Below, piece after piece: positions 8,171 through 17,763 of a stretch of DNA of 45,769 bases. The stretch is from an uncultured Coriobacteriia bacterium (lineage in GTDB: Bacteria > Actinomycetota > Coriobacteriia > Anaerosomatales > Anaerosomataceae). The stretch lies in the NCBI GenBank assembly GCA_927439865.1, contig CAKMKD010000113.1, forward strand, positions 1-45,769, in the 5' to 3' direction. A program made the translations under genes and the position numbers. Each line of letters begins with the position of its first letter. Within the stretch, counting starts at the first letter, position 1. The notes under the pieces were generated by a model. It was given only the letters and a program-made list of their open reading frames with translations. It ran no database searches and was not told the origin of the DNA.

Positions 8171-8902
8171 CTATTCAGCTCCCTCTTTACGGGCGTATGA
8201 CTTCTGCAGAATCCACTGCTGGCCAATCTGAAGGATGCTCGAGGTCACCCAGTACAGAAGAACTCCGGCGGGGGAGACCCAGCCGAACCAGAGCATCATC
8301 ACGGACATGTAGAGGGCGATGTTTCTCTGTGTCTTATCAGTGCCTGGCTGCATCAGCTGCGGAATGTAGATGCTCAAGGCGAACATGATGACGAGGAGCG
8401 CATAGGGCAGGACGCCCATAATGCCGCCTGACTCGAACATCTTCTGCGGTGTGCTGGTAAGGTCTGGAAGAATTATCCAGAAGCGTTTGGCCGCAATCTC
8501 CTCGGCTGCCGGCAACGACGCGATGTGAGCCAGGAGAAGTCCTGGCACAAATTCTTTGTCCTTAGTCGATGAGCCCAACACACGGAAGAGAGCGAAGAAG
8601 ATCGGCATCTGCAAGAGCAAGGGGAGGCACCCGCCGAGCGGATTGACTTTGTTCTCCTGGTAAAACTTGAGCGTCTCTTCCTGCAGCTTCTCTTTGTTGT
8701 TCTTGTACTTCGCCTGCAATTCTTTGATCTTAGGCTGAATGCGCTGAAGTTCGTATGTCGACTTCGTCTGCTTGATCGTCAGCGGTAGCAGCACAACCCG
8801 GATAGCGATCGTGAGGAGCACAATCGCGATACCGTAGTCACGTACGTAGGTGTAGAAGAAGCTCAGAACAGCGAACAGAAAACTCTCAATAGGTTCGAGC
8901 AC
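8171..8902 (-). CDS. yidC: Membrane protein insertase YidC/Oxa1
   Basis: YidC inserts and folds membrane proteins, alone or with SecYEG. The 243-residue form is the short monoderm type without the large periplasmic domain. The groove arginine lies in TIAIRVVLLPL (R35), followed by the charged cytoplasmic hairpin (KIKELQAKYKNNKEKLQEE) and the NPLGGCLPLLLQMPIFFALF signature. No lipobox is visible. The start is a GTG at 8902 with GGAGG 9 bases upstream. The following 165 bp up to yidD hold no gene that I can recognise. Confidence 0.96.
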   Translation of the reverse strand: MLEPIESFLFAVLSFFYTYVRDYGIAIVLLTIAIRVVLLPLTIKQTKSTYELQRIQPKIKELQAKYKNNKEKLQEETLKFYQENKVNPLGGCLPLLLQMPIFFALFRVLGSSTKDKEFVPGLLLAHIASLPAAEEIAAKRFWIILPDLTSTPQKMFESGGIMGVLPYALLVIMFALSIYIPQLMQPGTDKTQRNIALYMSVMMLWFGWVSPAGVLLYWVTSSILQIGQQWILQKSYARKEGAE

Positions 8903-9067
8903 GGGGGATAACCTCCTTGGTTAGGCACAGAGCCCAGGAAACCTCGATCCATCTCCACTCCGGTGTACCCGGGGGTTCGCGCTGTTTTCACTCTTCTATC
9001 TACCACACGCACGACAATAAGAGAAACCATGTTCGCTATACGGTCGGGCTTCATCGCCTGACGGACC

Positions 9068-9286
9068 TTATGGAACAGGATCATGGCCGCCAGGATTCCA
9101 GGGGTGACAGCGGCCGATGCGCTTGAGGGCCAACCATCCTCCCCGGGCAACCCCGTGCCTTTCAATGGCCGCAACCGCGTAGCTTGAGCAGGTGGGCGAA
9201 AACCTGCATGTTGGAGGGAGAAGGGGCGAGATTAGGCGCTGGTACGCCTTAATGGGGAGAACCACTACCCGCCGGACCACGTTCAT
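9068..9286 (-). CDS. yidD: Membrane protein insertion efficiency factor YidD
   Basis: This 72-residue protein assists YidC-dependent insertion. It has the family core: amphipathic [34 protein letters not shown] and [12 protein letters not shown], with conserved cysteines C27, C33 and C60. The ATG at 9286 overlaps the rnpA stop as ATGA (9283-9286), indicating coupling. It is in its usual place between rnpA and yidC. Confidence 0.95.
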   Translation of the reverse strand: MNVVRRVVVLPIKAYQRLISPLLPPTCRFSPTCSSYAVAAIERHGVARGGWLALKRIGRCHPWNPGGHDPVP

Positions 9287-9621
9287 TGGGTAACCTGCGC
9301 CCTCTGAAGAGCGTCCCGGAGATCAGCCTCAATGCGCGCCGCGGGTGCCGTCGCAAGCCCTGGTCTGGCAACAAGAGCCGCGTCCGCACCTGGCCATGGG
9401 CCGCCCATCCTGCGGCATGCCTCGCGGAGTACCCGCTTGCAGCGGTTGCGCAACACCGCGTTACCGAGCTTCTTGCCCGCAACAAAAAGCACGCGACCTC
9501 CGGGGAGATCGCGTGATTCCGGTGTTGGGAGGCTGAGCACTAGAACGAGCTTGCTTGTTCCGCGTCGGCCTTCCTTGAAGAGACGATCGATATCGGCAGT
9601 TGCCTTGATCGTATGCATCAT
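9283..9621 (-). CDS. rnpA: Ribonuclease P protein component
   Basis: RnpA is the protein subunit of RNase P, which matures tRNA 5' ends. With the ATG at 9621 ([21 protein letters not shown]) the protein has 112 residues, the normal size. An open frame upstream would add residues that overlap rpmH. The hallmark is [25 protein letters not shown], containing the RNR motif. It lies 31 bp after rpmH and overlaps yidD by four bases. Confidence 0.95.
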   Translation of the reverse strand: MMHTIKATADIDRLFKEGRRGTSKLVLVLSLPTPESRDLPGGRVLFVAGKKLGNAVLRNRCKRVLREACRRMGGPWPGADAALVARPGLATAPAARIEADLRDALQRAQVTQ

Positions 9622-9652
9622 TGTCCCGCGCCCTATTGGGCCGGAACGACAG

Positions 9653-9796
9653 TTACGCAGCGCTCGGCGTAAGGACGTGACGGCCCTTGCGACGACGAGC
9701 CGCGATGACTGCCCGGCCGCCTCTGGTAGCCATGCGTGCGCGGAAACCATGCGTCTTCGCACGCTTCCGGTTGTTCGGCTGGTATGTACGCTTCAC
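9653..9796 (-). CDS. rpmH: 50S ribosomal protein L34
   Basis: Translating the minus strand from the GTG at 9796 gives a 47-residue protein beginning [20 protein letters not shown], then [19 protein letters not shown] and ending HVLTPSAA. This is unmistakably L34: the KRTYQPN start, the HGFRARM core and the RRRKGR motif are present. The ribosome site GGAGGATCTT precedes the GTG. It is the first gene of the operon running to jag and is driven by the promoter at 9850-9879. Confidence 0.97.
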   Translation of the reverse strand: MKRTYQPNNRKRAKTHGFRARMATRGGRAVIAARRRKGRHVLTPSAA

Positions 9797-9849
9797 AAGA
9801 TCCTCCGTTCGGGGCGGTGATCCTTCCCGCCCTGGTAATAAGCCTGGTG

Positions 9850-9879
9850 ATTATACCGACCCCTCACAACGGGTGTCAA
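9850..9879 (-). promoter_or_regulatory. Consensus sigma-70-type promoter of the rpmH operon
   Basis: On the minus strand TTGACA (9879-9874) and TATAAT (9855-9850) are both perfect hexamers, separated by 18 bp. Transcription would start near 9843, about 47 bases before the rpmH GTG at 9796. This strength suits a ribosomal-protein and RNase P operon. Confidence 0.9.
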
Positions 9880-10504
9880 ACCGGCACCTATTCCGGCGAT
9901 CAGCAGGACTTTCCATGGTGGCTGGAACTCCTTCTCCTCTTAGGACGACAAAATAGTCCAGAAATTGTGGATACTGTGGAAAACCCAGGATTCACGACCG
10001 CCTCGGCTGTGGATAACTCACATCGGCTGATTGTTGCCGCTGAACCCGTCTGTTAGAATCGGCGCTGTTTCCACTGGTCGAAAATTGGCCGAGTTCACCT
10101 TGAAAACAGCTGGTTGTAGCACAAAAGGGCTGCTGGATAATTTTGGTATACGGACGTGTGTTCGGTTTTCCACAGTCGCTTTCGTTCGATCATCTTGAAC
10201 GCGCTGCACTGTCCACAGAATACTGCGGTTGGTAGGGGTTTGGGTGCCCTATGGAAGGGTCACTTTCCCCCAAATGGCGTCTAACCTGGGCATTCTGTCC
10301 ACCGGAAAGCATTTCGGCCCCAGACTTCTCCACAGATGTGGAAAGTACTGTGGACAAGTCGTAAAAGCGCAGCTAAACGGGTTTCACGGTCTGTGGCTAC
10401 AGCAGCGGTGGAGTGTTGTAGATACGGCGTCTAGCAGCATGTTAATAAAAGTAGTACTCACCAGGGCATGTTGATAAGTCTGTGTAACGAAAGGGGGGAT
10501 CGTC
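9880..10504. other. Gene-free origin segment with many DnaA boxes (upstream part of oriC)
   Basis: No gene is visible in this region. It holds a cluster of DnaA-box-like 9-mers. One is perfect: TGTGGATAA at 10008-10016. One is the TTGTCCACA type favoured in GC-rich actinobacteria (reverse strand, 10349-10357). One is TTATCAACA (reverse strand, 10469-10477). Variants with one or two changes lie at 9966-9974, 9975-9983, 10166-10174, 10209-10217, 10326-10334 and 10337-10345. The last two form an inverted pair, TCCACA-GA-TGTGGA. A low-quality plus promoter (TTGTTG 10031-10036, TAGAAT 10054-10059, 17-bp spacer) is also possible. The leader of the next gene ends in a GGGGGGA ribosome site. Confidence 0.85.
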
Positions 10505-11344
10505 TTGAAGTCATTCTTTGATGGCAGTGTTTCATCGTCTGTAGCCAGCCCATCAGACTGGGTTGAGCCCAGGGAGCGGAGTCTGCGAGAGACGCCCTCC
10601 CTTGCTGTTGTTGATCGCGCATCCTGCGCACGAGTCGCAATCTATGACTCGCTGACAGCGTCGCCACGGGTAGAGGAAGTTTCAGGCCCCGACGCCCGTG
10701 CCTTCGTTGAAGCGCTTTCCTCGCGCGCGTACCAACTCTCACATGACTGTGGTGGAGAGCTCCCGTATATGGTCATCAGGGAGGTTGTGGAGAACCTTAT
10801 CCACGCCCACTTCACCGAGGTGGTCGTCACGATTCTTGATGGGGGAGACACCATTCGGTTCGCAGATCAAGGGCCTGGGATCCTCGACAAGGACCGTGTC
10901 TTCACCCCCGGGTTTTCGACAGCAACACAGGATATGAAATCCGTCATCAAGGGCGTTGGATCGGGACTCCCCGTCGCCAGAGAGTGTCTTACATTCTCCG
11001 GGGGGACCATCACCATCGAGGACAACCTCGGGAAGGGGTGTGTTGTCACGATCCACATCGCGCCCCGTCCTTCAGTAGAACCCCCCGAGGAGACGTCATC
11101 TTCCAGCCTGTCGCTTCCGCCTGTGCGCCTGACGTTGCGCCAGAAGCAGGTCTTGTCTTTGATTCTCGAGCTGGGCTCTGTTGGGCCGTCTATGGTTTCT
11201 CGGGAACTTGGTGTCGGCCTTTCAACCGCATACCGCGATCTCGCTTCATTGGAGGAGTGTGGGTTGCTCGCCTCCGATGTTAACGGGAAGCGAGTGCTCG
11301 CTCCACTTGGGATCGAATCGCTTGACTCACTGCTTAACGACTGA
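10505..11344 (+). CDS. GHKL-ATPase domain protein with C-terminal winged helix, next to dnaA
   Basis: I do not recognise a named family. The 279-residue protein has an ATPase domain of the histidine-kinase/anti-sigma (GHKL) type at about 85-187. It shows the N box [15 protein letters not shown] (N97), the G1 box FADQGPGI (D121) and the G2 box [11 protein letters not shown] (150-160), closing with [11 protein letters not shown] serine/proline-rich linker (188-208) leads to a winged-helix domain (209-270) with a plausible recognition helix [26 protein letters not shown]. There is no phospho-acceptor H box, receiver or membrane segment, so it is not an ordinary sensor kinase. An ATP-dependent DNA-binding regulator is a reasonable inference. 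The start is a TTG at 10505 behind GGGGGGA. It ends 14 bp before dnaA, so it is probably co-transcribed with it, and it lies between two DnaA-box clusters. Confidence 0.8.
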   Translation: MKSFFDGSVSSSVASPSDWVEPRERSLRETPSLAVVDRASCARVAIYDSLTASPRVEEVSGPDARAFVEALSSRAYQLSHDCGGELPYMVIREVVENLIHAHFTEVVVTILDGGDTIRFADQGPGILDKDRVFTPGFSTATQDMKSVIKGVGSGLPVARECLTFSGGTITIEDNLGKGCVVTIHIAPRPSVEPPEETSSSSLSLPPVRLTLRQKQVLSLILELGSVGPSMVSRELGVGLSTAYRDLASLEECGLLASDVNGKRVLAPLGIESLDSLLND

Positions 11345-11358
11345 TCCGGGGGATACAC

Positions 11359-12741
11359 GTGCAAGACATGCAGGAACTATGGGATCAAACGCTTGCGGTC
11401 GTCCGCGGTGAGCTCAACACTCCCACTTTCAAGACATGGTTCGAGAACACATCTCCTCTCGGCATCATCGATGAAACGCTTGTTATCGGTGTGCAGAACG
11501 AGTTCGCCCGGGACTGGCTTGAATCACGATACTCGGGGCTCCTGTCGTCCGCGCTTGAGCAAGTCGTTGGTCAGCCGATGGGAGTCTCTTTTCGGGTTCC
11601 TGCCGAAGGGGACGTCGTTGAACAGGCGCCGGTCGTCGCTGTCGCGCCACCAGGCATGCCTGATCTTGAAGAGGTCGAGCAGAAGCGTGTCAAAGAAGCG
11701 ACCGATGGCGACTTCAATCCGAAATACACATTCGATTCCTTCGTCATGGGCACATCCAACCAGTTCGCGTATCACGCTGCGTTGGCTGTAGCTGAGACTC
11801 CGGGCGGCGCGTACAACCCGTTGTTCATCTACGGTGGTGTGGGTCTCGGAAAGACACACTTGCTGCAGTCGATCGGCCACTACGTCAAGACGAGCTTCCC
11901 TCACATGCGCGTCAAATATGTGTCGACGGAGCAGTTCACGAACGACTTCATCAACTCGATCGGCAATAGAGACAAGAGCCGGATCGAAGGGTTCAGGCGG
12001 CAGTACCGCACAAACGACGTGTTGTTGGTCGACGACATCCAGTTCCTTGCTGGTAAAGAAGGAACGCAGGAGGAGTTCTTCCATACATTCAACACACTGC
12101 AGCAGGCCGGCAAGCAGATCGTCTTATCCTCTGACCGGCCGCCAAAAGACATCGGAAGCATCGAGGACCGTCTGCGGAGCCGATTCGAGATGGGTTTGAT
12201 TACCGATATCCAACCGCCAGAGCTCGAGACCCGTATTGCCATCCTTAGGCGCAAGGTAGAAGCCGAGGGCCTTACCGTTCCTCCGGATGTTCTGACGTTC
12301 ATCGCGGATAGAATCTCGTCGAACATCCGTGAGCTTGAAGGGGCGCTCATCCGAATCGTCGCCTTCAGTTCTCTAACCCGGCACACGATAGATACCGACC
12401 TTGCTCGGAGCGTTTTGAAAGACATCTTCCCTGAACGCTCAATCAAACCGATTGCGGTGGCTACCATCCAGCAAGAGGTCTGTAAGTTCTATGGCATCAG
12501 CAAGACAGACCTTGTTGGCAACAAGCGTTCACAGGCAATCGTGTATCCGCGGCAGGTTGCTATGTACCTCGCGCGCGAACTAACAGATATGTCACTGCCG
12601 AGAATCGGCGCTGAGTTTGGCGGCCGTGATCACACGACTGTTATGCACGCGACGGCGAAGATCACGAAGCTCTTGAATGCTCAACGAGAAGTGTTCACGC
12701 AGGTCCAAACACTGACCAACCTGGTCAAACAACGGAACTAA
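11359..12741 (+). CDS. dnaA: Chromosomal replication initiator DnaA
   Basis: DnaA binds DnaA boxes and opens oriC. All four domains are visible in 460 residues: domain I ([14 protein letters not shown] ... [11 protein letters not shown]), a short variable domain II (about 85-115), and the AAA+ domain III with Walker A GGVGLGKT at 159-166, Walker [10 protein letters not shown] (D225, D226) and sensor-1 SSDRPP. Domain IV carries the DnaA-box signature [11 protein letters not shown]. The start is a GTG at 11359 preceded by GGGGGA; an in-frame ATG three codons later is an alternative. DnaA-box groups lie before the preceding gene and directly after dnaA, so autoregulation is likely. Confidence 0.98.
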   Translation: MQDMQELWDQTLAVVRGELNTPTFKTWFENTSPLGIIDETLVIGVQNEFARDWLESRYSGLLSSALEQVVGQPMGVSFRVPAEGDVVEQAPVVAVAPPGMPDLEEVEQKRVKEATDGDFNPKYTFDSFVMGTSNQFAYHAALAVAETPGGAYNPLFIYGGVGLGKTHLLQSIGHYVKTSFPHMRVKYVSTEQFTNDFINSIGNRDKSRIEGFRRQYRTNDVLLVDDIQFLAGKEGTQEEFFHTFNTLQQAGKQIVLSSDRPPKDIGSIEDRLRSRFEMGLITDIQPPELETRIAILRRKVEAEGLTVPPDVLTFIADRISSNIRELEGALIRIVAFSSLTRHTIDTDLARSVLKDIFPERSIKPIAVATIQQEVCKFYGISKTDLVGNKRSQAIVYPRQVAMYLARELTDMSLPRIGAEFGGRDHTTVMHATAKITKLLNAQREVFTQVQTLTNLVKQRN

Positions 12742-12960
12742 CAACTCTGTTGAAAACGTGTGTGTTGTCTGGGGAAGATGGGGTTCATCTGTTGATAAGA
12801 GTTGTACGCTGTTGAAACTGTGGACGGAGTGAGCATTTAGCTAACAGAGTCGCCCACAATAGACACACCGGCTTCAACCTGGGTTTTGGTGGGTTATCCA
12901 CATTATCAACAAGCCCTACTACTATTACTGTTAGTTGAGATATCTAAGAAAGGAATCGGA
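12742..12960. other. oriC unwinding region between dnaA and dnaN
   Basis: This 219-bp gap carries TTATCCACA (12894-12902, perfect) directly followed by TTATCAACA (12903-12911), a short GC patch, a DnaA-trio track (12916-12933) and AT-rich GTTGAGATATCTAAG. The order (boxes, GC patch, trios, AT-rich) is that of the basal unwinding system described for Bacillus subtilis. More boxes lie at 12790-12798 (TGTTGATAA), and weak ones at 12748-12756, 12810-12818 and 12819-12827. The ribosome site of dnaN (AAAGGAATCGGA) closes the segment. Confidence 0.9.
12916..12933 (-). promoter_or_regulatory. DnaA-trio track
   Basis: Read 3' to 5' on the minus strand, these 18 bases are GAT GAT GAT AAT GAC AAT: three exact DnaA-trios and three near-trios. 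They follow two adjacent DnaA boxes and a GC patch with the expected polarity. DnaA filaments are expected to grow here and melt the duplex. Confidence 0.85.
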
Positions 12961-14058
12961 ATGAAGGTCTCTATCGCTCGTACAGAGTTGCTTGATGCAC
13001 TCTCGGTCGCATCAAAAGGCCTTTCCTCCAGAACAACCCTTCCGATCCTCTCGGGAATTCTGTTCTCGGCACAGAATGATGAACTCAGGTTGAATTCAAC
13101 CGACCTCGAGATATCGATCAAGACCGCTTCGAAAGCTCGGGTTGAAGAGGCTGGAAGCGCTGTCATACCCGGTAAGTTGATTACGGACATCGTCCGGAAT
13201 CTTCCTGAGTCTGCGGTCACCATCGAAACGACTCAGAATGGGGCTACTGTCTCGTGCGCTCAGTCATCATTCGTTGTTAGAACACTGTCCTCGGATGATT
13301 TTCCGAGATTCCCCGACGTAGCACCAGGAGACACAGTCTCGCTGCCAAGCGGAGTGTTCTCTGAAGTCGTTCATCAAGTGTCGAGAGCAGTGAGTAGGGA
13401 TGAGACCAGGCCGATTCTCACAGGCGTACTTGTTGTTGTTGAGGAAGGCATCCTCCGGATGGCGGCTACGGACTCATATCGTCTCTGTGTGAGAGAAGTC
13501 CCTGTGAACGGAGTTGTCGGAACCCTGGAAGCGGTAGTCCCCGGCCGTGCGATTGAAGACGTTGCCCGACTTGGATCCTCGGCAGAGGTTGTGACGATTG
13601 GTGTTTCAGAGAATCAGGTTGTGTTTTCTTTCGGCGAGACCACATTCGTGAGCCGGCGCATAGAGGGTGCGTTCCCTAACCACAAGCAACTGATCCCAAA
13701 GGAGTTCGTCACCCGACTCACAATCGGGCGGCAGGAGCTCCTAGAGGCAGTCAAACGAGTCTCACTGATGGCTCAACATAGCGCACCACTGCGCCTCAAA
13801 GTGAGCACCACTGATAGAACTCTGACAATCTCCGCCCAAACCCAAGATGTTGGAGAGGCAACAGAGGACCTTGAGATTGATGCACAAGGAGAAGACGTCG
13901 AGATTGCGTTCAACCACGCGTATCTCACTGACGGGGTTTCGGTTGCAGACGGCGATCGTGTAGCGATCGAGATCGTGAGTCCACTGAAGCCAGGGGTCAT
14001 GAAGCACCCCGAGGGAGACGACTTCATCTACCTCCTCATGCCAGTACGTCTCGGCTGA
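12961..14058 (+). CDS. dnaN: DNA polymerase III sliding clamp (beta subunit)
   Basis: The beta clamp encircles DNA and tethers the replicative polymerase. The 365-residue protein begins MKVSIARTELLDALSVASKGLSSRTTLPILSGI, the classic clamp start. It contains DDFPRFP near 120, TDSYRLCVRE near 180, and ends LLMPVRLG, matching the clamp family C-terminus (MPMRL). An open frame reaches back to 12886, but the ATG at 12961 is chosen for its AAAGGA site and the exact family N-terminus; the upstream part covers the oriC unwinding element. The recF GTG follows 9 bp after the stop. Confidence 0.98.
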   Translation: MKVSIARTELLDALSVASKGLSSRTTLPILSGILFSAQNDELRLNSTDLEISIKTASKARVEEAGSAVIPGKLITDIVRNLPESAVTIETTQNGATVSCAQSSFVVRTLSSDDFPRFPDVAPGDTVSLPSGVFSEVVHQVSRAVSRDETRPILTGVLVVVEEGILRMAATDSYRLCVREVPVNGVVGTLEAVVPGRAIEDVARLGSSAEVVTIGVSENQVVFSFGETTFVSRRIEGAFPNHKQLIPKEFVTRLTIGRQELLEAVKRVSLMAQHSAPLRLKVSTTDRTLTISAQTQDVGEATEDLEIDAQGEDVEIAFNHAYLTDGVSVADGDRVAIEIVSPLKPGVMKHPEGDDFIYLLMPVRLG

Positions 14059-14067
14059 GTGTAAGGC

Positions 14068-15168
14068 GTGTCCATACAGTCAATCCGGCTCAGGTCGTTC
14101 CGGAACTACACAGACCGGGAGATTCACCCATCTCCCGGTCTTACTGTGCTGTTGGGCCCCAACGCTACCGGTAAGACCAACATCATCGAGGCGGTCCAGA
14201 TCATCACTTCGGGCAGATCGTTCCGGCGGCCCAAATGGAACGAGGTTGTGAAGTGGGGCGAAACCACAGCAACCGTGCGAGCTGAAATATCAAACGGGGC
14301 ACCGTCCGTTGTTGAGACGAGCATGAATCAGGACGCATCGCGAACGTTCCGGCTCAATGGGTCGACACGCCGCAGAGTGTCAGATGTGACCGGTATCCTC
14401 CCATGTGTGGTGTTCACACCGGCGGACCTCGAGCTGGCCAAGGGCCCCGCTGAAGTCAGACGGTCCGAGATAGACGACCTCGGCGAACAACTATCAAAAA
14501 CATATGGGGTGGTTCGAAAGGACTACGCGCGAGTCGTTCGGCACAGGAACGTGCTCTTGAGAGAATGGCAGGCCTCGGACGCTGATCTTGAGCCCTGGGA
14601 CGTACAGCTAGCCTCATTCGGCAGCCGGCTCATGGTTCATCGCAGGCGGTTGCTCCGGCGTGTTGCCCAGAGTGCGATCAGCTCTCATGAAGGGCTATCG
14701 CAAGGCGAGTCTCTCAGTGTCGGGTACTCCGATAAATGCGGTTGCGGAACGACGGACCTCGGAGATGAGGTCGACCAGGAGTCTGCCGAGAAGGCGATTC
14801 TTACATCATTGCAGCAGCGGCGTGGAGAGGAACGAGCCCGGAGAATGACTTTGGTGGGTCCTCACCGAGACGAGATCACATTCAGAGTGAATGGCAACGA
14901 TGCTCGCGCCTTCGCATCACAAGGCCAACAACGGACGATCGCCCTCGCATGGAAACTAGCCGAGGTCAGTGTCGTCGAGGAACTCACCCACAAGAAGCCG
15001 GTACTCCTTCTTGATGATGTCATGTCTGAGCTTGATGAACGGCGCAGAGCAGCACTGACGGGGTTGGTGCAGCAAGACATCCAGACGTTCGTATCAGCGA
15101 CAGATGTGGCCCACTTTGACCCGGACTTGATGGTAGAGGCCTTGGTCATCGAATCCGGAGACCAGTGA
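14068..15168 (+). CDS. recF: DNA replication and repair protein RecF
   Basis: RecF is an SMC-like ATPase that helps load RecA at gaps. The GTG at 14068 gives 366 residues with Walker A GPNATGKT at about 30-37, the QGQQRTIALAWKLAE signature, and Walker B PVLLLDDVMSELDERRR. The start SIRLRSFRNYTDREIHPSPGLTVLLGPN is typical. A small oddity is a pair of close cysteines (KCGCGT, around residue 225) in the coiled-coil arm region. It is followed 4 bp later by the DUF721 gene, as in actinobacteria. Confidence 0.96.
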   Translation: MSIQSIRLRSFRNYTDREIHPSPGLTVLLGPNATGKTNIIEAVQIITSGRSFRRPKWNEVVKWGETTATVRAEISNGAPSVVETSMNQDASRTFRLNGSTRRRVSDVTGILPCVVFTPADLELAKGPAEVRRSEIDDLGEQLSKTYGVVRKDYARVVRHRNVLLREWQASDADLEPWDVQLASFGSRLMVHRRRLLRRVAQSAISSHEGLSQGESLSVGYSDKCGCGTTDLGDEVDQESAEKAILTSLQQRRGEERARRMTLVGPHRDEITFRVNGNDARAFASQGQQRTIALAWKLAEVSVVEELTHKKPVLLLDDVMSELDERRRAALTGLVQQDIQTFVSATDVAHFDPDLMVEALVIESGDQ

Positions 15169-15172
15169 GCAC

Positions 15173-15733
15173 ATGAGACGACGCAAGCTCGACAGCCTCA
15201 CAGAGATCACCGATGCGGTCATCAGGCGCGCTGACCCACAGAAGCGACGGTTCGGCGCCCGGGCCGTTCTTGTGTGGGAGAAGATCGCGGGTCCAGAGGT
15301 CTCACAGCATACGACCGCAGTCTCGGTTCGTGAGGGCGAGTTCGTTGTCTGCGTCGACTCCTCGGCGTGGGCACACCAACTGGACCTCATGAAGGACCGG
15401 TACCTGGATGGAATACGTTCAGAGATCGGTGAGGGTGTGGTTAAGAGCATGCGGTTTACTGTGTCGAAGAACGTCGCGGTACAGCGCAAAGAACAGGCGC
15501 AGGCGCTCGAAGTGTCTGAGTTCTACGAGCTGGAAGCGACCCCATCGGTTCCCCTCTCGGACTCTGAACTGGATCAAGCGGCCCATATCGCCCTGGCGGT
15601 CAAGGACGAGTCACTTCGAGATACGGCGCTCAGGGTGATGATCAAGGATCTAGAGTGGAAAAAGGGTGCTCGGATGCGTAGCGAGCCGCAGGCGCCTTCT
15701 GATGGCCCGAGAGGGGATAAATCGGGCGTCTAA
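15173..15733 (+). CDS. DUF721/DciA-like protein
   Basis: The 186-residue protein has the DUF721 core: ITDAVIRRADPQKRRFGARAVLVWEKIAGPEVSQHT, then VVCVDSSAWAHQLDLMKDRYLDGI. DUF721 is related to DciA, the ancestral loader/operator of the replicative helicase, and in actinobacteria lies between recF and gyrB as here. The C-terminal half (about 110-186) is charged and not recognisable. Helicase loading is likely by family but not shown by the sequence. Its stop codon lies inside the first of two inverted repeats preceding gyrB. Confidence 0.88.
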   Translation: MRRRKLDSLTEITDAVIRRADPQKRRFGARAVLVWEKIAGPEVSQHTTAVSVREGEFVVCVDSSAWAHQLDLMKDRYLDGIRSEIGEGVVKSMRFTVSKNVAVQRKEQAQALEVSEFYELEATPSVPLSDSELDQAAHIALAVKDESLRDTALRVMIKDLEWKKGARMRSEPQAPSDGPRGDKSGV

Positions 15734-15752
15734 CACTATACGTTGTGTTAGA
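15729..15752 (+). repeat. Perfect 8-bp inverted repeat before gyrB
   Basis: TCTAACAC and GTGTTAGA are perfect complements separated by TATACGTT. The first arm contains the stop codon of the DUF721 gene. No T-run follows, so it is more like an operator, mRNA stem or attenuating element than a terminator. TAGAAT at 15749-15754 overlaps the second arm and could be a -10 hexamer. Confidence 0.7.
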
Positions 15753-15757
15753 ATGGC

Positions 15758-15770
15758 TAGACGGCGTCTA
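15758..15770. repeat. 13-bp palindrome TAGACG-G-CGTCTA before gyrB
   Basis: A perfect odd-centred palindrome lies 5 bp after the previous inverted repeat and about 55 bp before the gyrB start. It is a candidate operator for supercoiling-dependent or other control of the gyrase genes. No known consensus is recognised. Confidence 0.6.
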
Positions 15771-15810
15771 TATGTCGTGGTTGACGCATTTCCCCTCGTC
15801 ACACCCATAG

Positions 15811-17742
<1,932 letters not shown>

Positions 17743-17763
17743 GGCCTGAGTAGAAGGACGGTC

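Noticed and set aside
10031-10059. Plus-strand promoter TTGTTG-N17-TAGAAT in the origin segment
   Set aside because: The -35 matches only three of six bases and the leader would be about 440 bases; kept only as a remark in the origin entry.
10229-10474. 81-codon open frame in the gene-free origin segment
   Set aside because: It runs through DnaA boxes, has no family resemblance and no convincing ribosome site.
10505-11344. Reading the gene before dnaA as an ordinary sensor histidine kinase
   Set aside because: The ATPase boxes are present but no H-box histidine, dimerisation helices, receiver or membrane segment can be found, and the C-terminus is a winged helix.
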